Positions 10,988 through 21,012 of a DNA stretch of 64,000 nucleotides are shown piece by piece (position 1 is the stretch's first letter; each line of letters opens with the position of its first letter). Location: the NCBI RefSeq assembly GCF_003573695.1, contig NC_039363.1:160782747-160846746 (forward strand), in the 5' to 3' direction. The notes beneath the pieces were generated by a model, which was not told where the DNA came from, made no database searches, and worked only from the letters and a program-made list of their open reading frames with translations. Made by a program: the position numbers and the translations under genes. The DNA is from Papaver somniferum. Lineage: Eukaryota; Streptophyta; Magnoliopsida; Ranunculales; Papaveraceae.

Positions 10988-11790
10988 ATTCTAATCACAA
11001 GGCATTCTCAATCAATCACTAGTCACCCAATACCAATCACAAGATACTCTCAATTAATCAGCTAATCACTGCTATGGATGAATTCCTTACAATCACTCAC
11101 CGAAAAAACAACAACTTTAGAATGAGAGTTAAGCTCTCCTCAGAAGAAAAGATTTCAGCTAACAAGCTTAGTACCAATTCTCTCAATCTCAACCATCTCG
11201 AATCTGATCTCCCTGACTATGATAAGCAACAACCCCTTCAACCCATCAGGTTTACACCCTCTGCCTATCCTAATATCAATCTACTTGATCCCCGTGAACC
11301 CTCAGATCTCTCAATCCTAAAGATGCTACACACCTACTATGCTAAGATAACACAATCCCACTCCCAAAATGAAAACCACAAGCTTTTCCTGCTATATTAC
11401 ATCACCTAAGCTTATCACCACCAAATCAACGACACCCACTCCATCAATCAATACCATCAAACACAAATTTTCCTCACTTATCTAAGTTTTCTATCTGAGA
11501 ACAAAATCAAGCATCACCCACAGAAAACAACAATAGGTGAAACATTCATAATCATAACTATAATCAAACTTCATATAAATCAAACACCCAATCAAGCCAT
11601 ATTGACCATCTCAATGTATCTGAAACCCCAAACATTATCCATATAAATTTTTAAAAAAATACCACAATTGAATCTTTGTATCAAAAACCACACAAATTTA
11701 CCACGTTGCTAAACCTCTCCTCTTTAAACCCAAAAATCATCTACCAAGAGAGTTGTAACAAGAGATTACCTTTACAAATTCTGTGACCGG
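10988..11790. other. Non-coding, A/C-rich stretch with one short open frame
   Basis: An open frame at 11074-11409 (plus strand, 111 residues, starting MDEFLTITHRKNN) shows no domain that I recognise. The rest is low in G and has no other long frame. I see no terminal repeats and make no functional claim. Confidence 0.4.
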
Positions 11791-11799
11791 CACTAAGTG

Positions 11800-12774
11800 T
11801 GACTCTTAGTTCCCTGACTCACACTCCGAGTCTGACACCTAAACAACCGAGTTGGCGTCCTCAGAGGATGCCCCCTCACTGTATTACCATGTCTTTGCAC
11901 TGGAATCGACTGACCTTGGTTCAGTCTCCCGAAAACATTGGTAGAATCAAATGGTACATTGAATGGATTGGCAGTGTCGACAATATTGACCGTCTTACCC
12001 ACTGGATGGGCTTCCCACCGACAAAAATTTCACGACCAAATTGGGCAACTGTTGGGCAGCGAGCATTAATCACAAGAAAGTGCACAGGTCCATCATAATT
12101 CCAAGTCTGCATTGCCAAGAATCGAATGGTCTGCTTAACATCTGCAGGAAAAATTATGGGCATAAAACCAATTATAGCAGTGCCAACAACAACGATCCGG
12201 TCAGCAACAACGTCAACACCTTCATGCACTTCAAGCGTCCCGAATTGAGGATGATAAGTCCAAGAATCATCATCAGAACCATACATGGGCTTTGTAGAGG
12301 GATTCTGGGGTTCCTTCTCATCCTCATCCACCATTGGGTGCCTTCCCCTTACTGTTATCAGAATTATCAGTCTCCATTGGCTCATGATTCCAATCTTTAT
12401 CAGATCCTCCATCACCTTTATCACCATCACCACCCTTATTACTAGCACCACCTCCTCTAGTATCATAAGCCAATGGTACATGACGACTGATTATCTGAGA
12501 GAGTGCCTCCTTATTGAATTGCATGGGAAATACATACTGGTCCTCCTTGCCTTTTAAGGATCTCAATCTTCACATCATAGTATTATCACAGATTCTCCAA
12601 ATGCCAGTCAAAATTATAGTGATAATATGGAGATTCACATCCTTGAGGAAAAGCAACTTCATAAGGCAACCTATGAAGAAAATGCTCATGCGTATACCAA
12701 TGAATTTGGGGCTCTTTATCAAATTCTAGATCTATCTGTTTCTTATTCTCTATCTTCATCTTCCCGTCATCCAT
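11800..12774 (-). pseudogene. Unrecognised minus-strand gene relic
   Basis: Consecutive minus-strand frames read as one decayed protein. MDDGKMKIENKKQID (from 12774) leads into FLHRLPYEVAFPQGCES. After a frame change comes LKGKEDQYVFPMQFNKEALS, a Gly/Asp-rich linker (GGGASNKGGDGDKGDGG), then WTYHPQFGTLEVHEGVD and INARCPTVAQFGREIFVGG. At least two frame changes are needed to join them. I do not recognise the family. A cellular gene fragment or a retroelement structural protein are both possible. Confidence 0.4.
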
Positions 12775-13199
12775 ATTTCTATTGATTTGAAATTTCTTTG
12801 GATTCTAACTAACTGGAAGTTGATTTTATTTGTGTTCCTGAACAGATAACTTTTTGGATTTGAACATACGAGAAAAATTAATTGGCTCAGAGAAATAAGA
12901 TAAATTGATGTTTTATAATGAATTTAAACTCAATTAGATGGTTATATGCACCTCTTAATAGCAGTGATTCCCAAACACCCATCCTTTCAACTACAATCAC
13001 TACCCCTAACCGCTATAACCCAGTCTTTTCAGTTTCCCCCTTTCAAATTTTTAGCATCATAGACCCTAAGGCTAAACCCAAAGTTTTGGTCCCGAAACTT
13101 GACGCAGTCGAATAGAGTAAAGATCAAAAGCCAGACTAAATCCAAATTTCAGACTATATTTGGTCTGAAACACGGACCAAAACCAAATTTGGTCGAGCG

Positions 13200-13560
13200 A
13201 AGTTATAAACTTCGTTTGTTAATAGGCGTTTGTATAATGCACGCTTCACATGAAACAGTTGTATACTTCTCGTCCCGTGGTCAGGCGTTTATTTAATGTA
13301 CACTGAAATCAGGCGAAGCTAAAATGTGCGCCCCACCAGGCGTTTGTATAATGTGCGCCTGATAACAGGTCATGCGTTTATATAATGTACGCTGAAATCA
13401 GGCAAAGCTAAAATGTGCTCCCCACCAGGCATTTGTATAATGTGCGCCTGATGACATGCGTTCATAAAGTGTTCGCCCCATTCAGGCGTACGTTTTAAGG
13501 CCGCCACACTCAAGCGTGCATAAAGCTCACGCCCCACACTGAGCGTACTTTATACCTCCG
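13200..13560. repeat. Left subterminal repeat array of the Harbinger element
   Basis: About five imperfect units of the form aggcgtttgTATAATgtgcgcct recur at roughly 50-60 bp spacing. Each has a short inverted GCG/CGC pair around a TATAAT or similar core. Degenerate GCGT and CGCCCCAC pieces fill the rest. The right end of the element has a similar array. Subterminal repeats are transposase or Myb-partner binding sites in this family. Confidence 0.75.
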
Positions 13561-13614
13561 CTTGTTGTCAGAACCATTTTTGAACTGATTAGAGAAAATT
13601 GTCGTGAAAAATGT

Positions 13615-13755
13615 TTATACCGTTGGTAATTTTCGAACGTTGGAAAAAATTGAACGTTGGACATTTTCGAACGTTGGAAAGTTTGAAAGATATTTTCGAA
13701 CGTTGAAAATTTCGGACGTTAAAGGTTTCTTTCATACACATATATATATACACAT
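13615..13755 (+). promoter_or_regulatory. AACGTT motif cluster and TATA-like run before the Harbinger Myb-like gene
   Basis: Four copies of GAACGTTG, three of them within TTTTCGAACGTTG, and a fifth related GGACGTTA lie within 110 bp. They are followed by a TATATATATA stretch near 13740 and then the ATG at 13876. The arrangement is that of a promoter with clustered sites. What binds them is unknown. Confidence 0.5.
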
Positions 13756-13875
13756 GAATTCCTTTAATATTCACCCACAACTACTGATTCAAACTATCTA
13801 TCAGAACAACAAGAGAAGAAGAAGTATTATTTCGTCTTTCAAATCATTTATAAAATTATCATCGAATTGATTACA

Positions 13876-14811
13876 ATGACACCACGAGTAGCACGAGATC
13901 CAAATTTTACGACAATCGAAGATATAACGATGTGTAAAATTCATTTATCAATATCTCAAGATCCTGGTGTTGGAACTGATCAATCAGAGGCGGATTTGTG
14001 GACTCGTATCAAGGATGATATTGAACTTCATTTACCTAATAAACCATAGCGGTCTTGGAGTTCCTGGCAAAAACGATATCAGGGAATAAGTAAACATGTG
14101 GCATTGTTTTCAGCAAAAGAGGCGGAAGTGGAAGGTGAATATCATACTGGATGGGGTCCTGAAAAATTGGTAAGTATTCTTTATTTTTTGAACAATTATT
14201 TTCTAATATTTAGACGGTAATGAACTTAACTGTTTTTAAAAACATTAACAACTTGAAGAAGTAAACAAGCGGTTCAAGGAATGCAATCATGGAAGAAAAT
14301 TTAATCACGAAGAGTGCTACCCAATTGTTTTAGAAAAGATAAAATATAATCGGCGATCGACTTTTGTATTCAATATGACGCACGATTTGGACAGTTGTGA
14401 GAATAACGAGGAAGATGAGGAAGGACAACAAATAACAACTCAAGGCGAGTCTGGTAACGACATAGATAGGGGAGACACAGAGAACACATATCTCCGTAAG
14501 ATGGGGAAAAGTAGCAAAACGATTGAAGAAAACAGGGAGAGAGAAATCCACTTCCCAAGAGGAATTGATGGGAATAATTATTAAAGAACAACAACATTTC
14601 AATACTCATTACCAAGCACAATCAAGATTCAAGATGGAACAAAGAGCAGCAGAGTTTGCAGCAAAACAAGCTGAACATGCGGCAAAAATAGCCAAGCAAG
14701 CTGAAGACGACGAATTTCACACCATTATGATGGATCTTGAAATATTGAATCTTGTACAACAGGAGTACTTCCAACTTCGTAGGGCGGACATAGTTCGGAA
14801 TAGAAGAAACT
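13876..14811 (+). pseudogene. Harbinger ORF1: Myb/SANT-like partner protein of the transposase
   Basis: In Harbinger elements this protein helps import the transposase and binds the transposon ends. The first exon (MTPRVARDPNFTTIEDITMC, then IHLSISQDPGVGTDQSE and LWTRIKDDIE) has the trihelix-like pattern of the family. A TAG at 14047-14049 interrupts it just before RSWSSWQKRYQ. A GT donor at 14170 and an AG acceptor near 14250 bracket an A/T-rich intron. The second exon contains RFKECNHGRKFNHEECY, an acidic stretch and a C-terminal helix rich in Ala, Glu and Lys (KQAEHAAKIAKQAED). A frameshift between 14520 and 14580 separates the acidic part from this helix. The gene ends with TAA at 14809-14811. 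Confidence 0.75.
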
Positions 14812-15138
14812 AATCTTAACACAAAGGAGAAATAGTTTAAACCTTAATTATTTCTCCTATTTAGTGATTAATAGTATTAGTAGTATAATTATGTTTTAAT
14901 ATTTCTTATTATTACAATTATCCGTATTAATATGTAATTTTTGGATTTTTAGTTTATTTCCTTTGAATTGAATTAAATTTATACGTTTTTAAATCAAACA
15001 TAATCTGTTGGGATAAGAAAACAGTAATTCATTGGGTTTTCTATATAGTATCGATAAAAAGAAAATGATAAGAGGATAAGGAAATGATTTTATTATTATC
15101 TAAAGTTAAGATACAAAGAAAATGACAAGCAACAATTT

Positions 15139-16487
15139 TTAATTCCCATATTCTGACCATATATGTTCAATCAAGTCATCACGCAAGCGAATATGCGCAT
15201 CTTTGTTATGCATTGCACGTCGGCGTTGCTCAGCTCTAATTTGGGAAAACTCGTCATTATTGCATATTAATATATTAGCCGGTGCTGGGTTGCTACGTTG
15301 TTTATAAACATGTGGCCATTCACCGGGTAGACACTCATCTTCTATTATCATATTATGTAAGATAATACAGGTTTTCATGATATAGGAAAGCACATCTGGA
15401 TTCCACATTCTTGCAGGTTGTTTGATTATTCCAAACTATGTTGTTGAAGTACACCAAATCCCCGTTCTACATATTTTCTTGCACCCTCTTGCATCGCTGA
15501 AAATATTTCCTTTTTCCTACCAACCGGATGTTTAATGGCCATAATAATATTAGCAATCTCTGGGTATATGCCATCACCTAGATAATACGACATATCATAT
15601 GAATGTCCTTTTACCTCGTAGCTCACTGGTGGTGTTTTTCCTGTTACAAGACTTCGAAAAACATATGAATAGTTCATAACATTAATATCATTGTTAGAGC
15701 CGGGCATACCAAAAAATGCATGCCAAAACCATAGATCATACGACACCACTGCCTCCAACACGATACTTTCGCTCCCTTTATATGCGGTGTAAGCCCCTGA
15801 CTCTGCCGACAGACATTTATCCTATTTCCAATGCATGCAATCTAGACTACCCAGCATCCCTGGAAATCCCCGGTCTTTGTTTTGCTTGAGCAACAGTTCA
15901 ACATCACCAGCAGTTGGTTCACGCAAATATTCTTTCCCATACACATTGAAAATCGTCTTACAGAACCTACGAGTAGCTTCCAACACAGTGGTTTCTCCTA
16001 TGCGTAAGTACTCGTCTATTGCATCTGCCGCACATCCATAAGAAAACATTCTTACTGCTGCTGTTACTTTTTGATGAAGGTTTAATCCTAGAACTCCACA
16101 AGCATCGGGCTTTTGAAAAAAATATTTGTCTGCATTGGTAACACCTTTCACTATTCGGTTAAACAATTGTCGACGCATTCTGAATCTTCTGCGAAAAACA
16201 TTGGGTGGTTGGTTTGGGTACGGAGAAAAATAGTCGTTCCATAGAAGTTCAGCTCCTACATCACGATTTCTGGGTATTTTGATACGAGTTTGAGGCCATT
16301 TTGAATTTGTAACAAGGACTCCCAAACTAACGGCCATGTTATTTTGCATAATTGCTATTGCATCATCATCAGAGGAATAAAAACTACTATTAGAAGAAGA
16401 AGAATAAGAAACAGAAGAGCAATAGTGAGCGGTTTTCTCATAGTTTTTCATTACTATCTGAAGCAGAAGAGGGGTGTTGCCATTCAT
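15139..16487 (-). pseudogene. PIF/Harbinger DDE transposase (HARBI1-like)
   Basis: The transposase cuts and joins the element at 3-bp targets. Visible blocks in order are YFSPYPNQPPNVFRRRFRMRR, FNRIVKGV, LGLNLHQKVTAAVRM, and GMLGSLDCMHWK with the first catalytic Asp near 15830. They are followed by WFWHAFFGMPGSNNDINV and YYLGDGIYP with the second Asp region, and RKYVERGFGVLQ with the catalytic Glu. The C-terminus is MWNPDVLSYIMKTCIILHNM, typical of the family. Two defects break it: a TAG just after CMHWK (a Trp codon in relatives) and a one-base loss near 15425 between VLQQHS and the GIIKQPARMW block. All three acidic positions survive. The protein was probably active recently. Confidence 0.88.
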
Positions 16488-16828
16488 ATATTGAGTGATC
16501 GGGTCTTTAATTTATATCCAAGAGCATTAATAAATAAACAAAGAGATAGTGATTTTCAAAAAAAAAAAGTGTTTTCCAAAAAAAAGATAAAGTGTTTGTT
16601 AGTGACCTGATATGACTATACTCTTTATGGACGGTGTGAAAACTATACACACTGACTACTCACTCAAACTTGAGAGGAATACTAAAGGGATAGTGGAGAG
16701 AGTAGACTTGAAATGACTACTCGCTGAAAGATAAGATAATCTATTAACTATCAGTAGGTCTAGTATGACTACACACATCAAAGAGAAAGATAACACCAAA
16801 GACAGACCATCTAAATAGTCGTAACCAA

Positions 16829-18916
16829 TTAACCATTCATATTATCTATATCCGAAGGCGCCGATCGTGGTGGCATAAAAGGCATCTGCATTCTCGGAGT
16901 GGTAACTGAGGACATTGTTGAAGCTGATCCTTGATTCATGGAACTCCAAACATGCGGTGGCATTGTTTGGGAAAAGGAACCATATCCAAGGGGAAGTTGG
17001 ACAGAGTGCGGCGTACGGAAAAGAGACAGTTGTTGCTGCAAATATATGTTCGAATTATTCAGCCTTTGTATTTCTGCTTCTTTCGCCATAATAACGTCCA
17101 TCCTCTCCTTTGTTTGTTTTAATGTAAAATCGCGAAATTGTTGATTAAAATCAACATGTTCTTGGAATAATGTGTAAGCTTCGTGCTGTCATGAAAAAAA
17201 TAAAATACATAAGTACAAATATACAATAAAAATTCGAACGTACAATAAAAAGTCGAAAATTAACTTACGTGGGATAATAGATGTGGATGAGGGATAGATA
17301 CATGTTCAGCAGGGTGTTCAATTGGGTCCGTATACAAGTCACCGACATACCCATATGTATGGGCTTCCCAATTAGGATGAGTCACATAATCTTTGTAGTT
17401 AGTTACCTTTCTCCAGTACTGTAAATATATATCATAATCTTTAACAACTTGCACTATCTCTGTTGCATCGAGCAAACCTTCTCTTTTTAGGCGTTCTGCT
17501 TGAATATTGCCGATATCCCGAATAACTGTGTGTAGTTTTATGGGAACATTAAAAATATAATATTTTTGCCTCCAACACCTTTCTCCGAGGTACATGTTAT
17601 GTTGTACAGTTAGAAAGGGACTACGAATGTAGTAAGTATGTTATATACTAAATAAGCATGAAAAACAAAGAAAAGAATTGTTATTGGCATTTAACAACAA
17701 TTATCGAATAAAATTTAATTATTAACTCACAATGCCCACGTAAGAAAATAGATATATCGAGTCTGATAGCCTCGTAGCCGTGCATCCCATATCAGATGCA
17801 ATAACTTCTCTGTATGATTCTCTACAACGGAAAATATCATTTGTATTCTTCGCTACATTCCATTTAGAAGTTACATGCCATTTTTGTTCTGTACTCGCCT
17901 TTGAGATGTCTGGTCGACATATGCCCAGGTATTCATACCTCCAAAACTACTCCGTGAAAATAATTAGCCAATTTAATAACTTCCCAACAAAATAAACAAT
18001 GAAAGGAAGAAATAACTGGATTAAAAGAATACCTCTAATACTTGGAATGGACCGCATAGTGCCTTCTGTCTCCTTCCAGCTAAACGGAGAGCCGCATACA
18101 ATCTCGAAAAAGCGGCACCACCCCAGTCATACGTGGATACTACATCAAGATTTTCAAAAGCAGCTAACCATACAGCATCAATATAGGTCTTTACATTAGA
18201 AAAGAAAAAATGTCCCAGAACATACATGAAAAAGGCAATTGATACTCTATGAGTAAGGGTGCTATCATTTCCAGCCGCAACCAACTTGTCTTATAAGAAA
18301 TATGAGCTTAAATATTTAATTGTAATTGAATTTGAAACCCACGACGGAGCTTTTGGACAGAGCATGACATATTGGATATCCGGAAAGATACGCTCACGAA
18401 CATGTTCAAATTGGTACTTCCCAGAATCATACGGAACATCAGGCCCATCACTGATACTCAGTCCAGTCAACATGAGCCAATCTAGGGGCGAATCCCATCT
18501 CACCAAATGGGAAGTGAAAAGTGTTTGTTGTATCCCAAAACCGCTCAACAATATAATCAACCATTGAATGTTGGGTTTCGCTACATTGTATGTTCAGTAA
18601 ACTTTGCCATCCCGCTTTTTCAATAATATATTTAGCTCTAAGACAGTGTTGTGAAATAGTTTGATAGTGATGAATCACCGATGCCAGAGATCCACGATGT
18701 TGATACTTCAATTTGTGCTCCCCTGTAAATGTAATGTCCGTAGTAGCATGCGATTTATCATCTTGCAGTATAGGAAACCTCCCTAACCAGGGAATATCAA
18801 CCTCCTTAATTTTACCACTAGAGATTAAGTTATAATCCTCTTCGGCTACAAATTTTTGTTTCTTGTTCGTCTTCATGCGACCATTGAAGCGCGCTGTGAA
18901 TTTGTTTAATATCTGT
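16829..18916 (-). pseudogene. Plant mobile domain (PMD) protein gene inside the Harbinger element, one frameshift
   Basis: PMD proteins (MAIN/MAIL1 relatives in Arabidopsis) act in the nucleus in gene silencing, and TE-borne members are common. The first clear exon reads LAKYIIEKAGWQSLL-like text, then MVDYIVERFWDTTNTFHFPF and, after a one-base shift near 18492, LDWLMLTGLSISDGP, the PMD hallmark. Later exons give ENLDVVSTYDWGGAAFSRLY and ALCGPFQVLE, then EYLGICRPDISKAS, CWRQKYYIFNVPIKLH and VTNYKDYVTHPNWEAHTYGY. The last exon has a coiled coil (MAKEAEIQRLNNSN) and a Pro/Met/Ser-rich tail ending at 16829. Introns with GT-AG ends are visible near 18290-18340, 17950-18025 and 17190-17272. An AG acceptor at about 18917 suggests a further upstream exon, so the true start is not fixed. 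It is the last gene before the right repeat array. Confidence 0.78.
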
Positions 18917-19849
18917 GCACACACAAAGTAGATGCAATTTCATTATTAAAACATCAACCCTCATTATTCCATATTTTTATAAGTCCATCACCACTTATAT
19001 TCCAACTACTATAAATCCTTAACACAAACTATATTAAATCGTCACCGATGTATTTCGAACATATTAGAAACCAAAGAAAATATACCTCAAGACAACTCAA
19101 TTTAATCACTTCAAGATTCCATAAAAATCACTAAAAAGTCAATTGCTTTTAACCTGATTGACATACATATAAATTAGCTCTTCTACATATGTAACACACA
19201 AAATTTACATAACCACAATTTTTCACGTAACCACAAGAATTGTGAAAACACATATTAATCTATATAACCCACAAATTAAGTCTTGTACATATTTGTCAAA
19301 ATTTCAAAAATTCTTTTAACCTAATTCACATAAACATCAAAAATAAACCAAAAAACAACTCAAATTAATCACCTCAAAATTCAAACAATACAAATTCAAT
19401 TGTTTTTAACCATACGTACAACTATTTGAAAATTTGAAAATTTGAAAATTTACATAAACACCAAATATGGTTTTTTTTTTCACATACAACGTACATATTC
19501 ATCTCTAAAAACATAAAACACACATACCCAATTATATTTAACCAATTTCATATTCATATTTGTTCGTTAAAACCCAATTTCTAAAACCTAATTTTAACAG
19601 ACTAAAACCATAAATAAATTATACAACAATATAGATAAACAAAAGATATTAAGAAAAGAAACATACCTTTCATGGAACCCGGATACTGAGGTAGGTTGGT
19701 AAGTATCTCGTTTTTTTTTTCTTTTTTTTTTTTCTTTTCCTGCTCGTTACTGTGTTTGAGAATGGGAGTCAAAGATGGTAGAAGTGCTGTTTTGATGGCG
19801 GTAGAAACAAAGAGGTAGAAAAGAAATAAAGACCCGAGAAGATTAGGGT
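18917..19849 (-). other. A/T-rich 5' region of the PMD gene
   Basis: No convincing coding frame. An ATG followed by a GT donor (ATGAAAG/GTATGT, minus strand, about 19667-19675) could be a tiny first exon. Its phase does not fit the next exon as I read it, so I do not call it. A poly-A/poly-T stretch lies at 19710-19740. Confidence 0.4.
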
Positions 19850-20220
19850 AAACGCCAACACAACACGTGGGCTTTACGTGGAGGTATAATGTTCGCCCGG
19901 CTTTAACGCCACACGTGTTGTTTACGTGTGTCTGTGAGCGGAGATTATATGTACGCCGGGTTTCAGGCGTTAATGTTGTCATTCGCCCCAACAGGCGTGG
20001 ATTATACCTCTGTCCCTTGTCCCGGCGTTAACTATATGTACACCCCACAACCCGCGTAATCTATATCAACGCCCCACAACCCGCGTAAACTATATCAACG
20101 CCCCACAACCAGCGTAAACTATATCTGCGCCTCAATTGGACGAACTTTATAACTGCGCTCCACAAGCAAACATAGATTATACGTCCGCTCGACTAAATAT
20201 ACTCGCCTACCGTAGCGTGA
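19850..20220. repeat. Right subterminal repeat array of the Harbinger element
   Basis: Units of the form GCGTAAACTATATCAACGC recur, three of them at a regular period of about 29 bp between 20037 and 20130, joined by CCCCACAACC. Less regular relatives extend to both sides. GCGT and ACGC form an inverted pair around a TATA-like core, echoing the left array in the opposite end of the element. Confidence 0.75.
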
Positions 20221-20300
20221 CACTATAGACTAAACTCAAACTTGATCATTCTTTTTGGTTTTTGATCTTTGGTTTTGATCGCACCATTGCAGTTGCTCTA

Positions 20301-21012
20301 TGAGAAAAACAGAAATTCTCAAAAATCTTAGGGTATGTGGTGCCTGTGGCTTGCCATTTGGCCACCTAATTTTAGCGGCAATTTCACGCGTGTTTGCTTT
20401 TAGTCTTGTTGGAACCGCTGAGATGGTTGTTGACCAATATCTATTAGATGATGATGTTGATGACATCATATACAACATTCTAACCCCTTCTGGCACGTGC
20501 TAAGGTCATATATAATCTCAATTGAGCTGACCAAATGATAATATGCAGCTCAACTCTTTACGTGACAGGTAGGTTTTCCCAGGTAAGTCTCCCCTGTGTC
20601 CATATATGTTGGAAAATATTTGTTGATTCAATTGAACGATCAAACTATCTGGCTAAAAATTATAGACGTTTACTCTCCGCTAGCCCCTTGTCCTAAGTAC
20701 TAACCATAACAGAGGGCATCACCTGACTGTTATTAGGAATCACTGCCTTCTTTATAATCTTATATCTAAGACAATTCTTTCTATTTTACTTTGCTTTAAC
20801 CATAACAGGAACATGTGTACAACTGGACAACTATTAGCCAAACCGGGTCACAGTTTTCTCAGTAATACCAACTTTTGGCACATGCTTTCTGATGACAAGC
20901 TATCCCCTAAAAGAAAACCTTAACCTAGAAACACCCTATTGGTAGTTACCTACCTTGAAATGCCTACACCACTGATCATCCTAACCCCCGACACCACTGA
21001 TCATACAAATAG
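20301..21012. other. Flank between Harbinger and LINE copy A, no gene recognised
   Basis: Short open frames at 20300-20503 (plus) and 20236-20496 (minus) overlap each other and part of the Harbinger end, and show no domain. The remainder is ordinary A/T-rich sequence. Confidence 0.4.

Larger units (their letters stand above)
13090..20300. mobile_element. PIF/Harbinger transposon carrying a plant mobile domain gene (ends approximate)
   Basis: The element holds the two usual Harbinger genes, a Myb/SANT-like gene (13876-14811, plus) and a DDE transposase (15139-16487, minus), and then a third gene of the PMD family (16829-18916, minus). Both ends show arrays of inverted GCGT...CGC motifs (13200-13560 and 19850-20220). 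An inverted pair of terminal segments is also visible: AAAGATCAAAAxCCA at 13119-13133 and its complement at 20256-20271. The outermost right end reads inward GAGCAACTGCAATGG, a common start of plant Harbinger repeats; the left outer end is eroded. The 3-bp target duplication is not evident. Confidence 0.75.

Noticed and set aside
13200..13560. CRISPR-like array
   Set aside because: The repeats are imperfect, the spacers are not unique and the context is a plant transposon.
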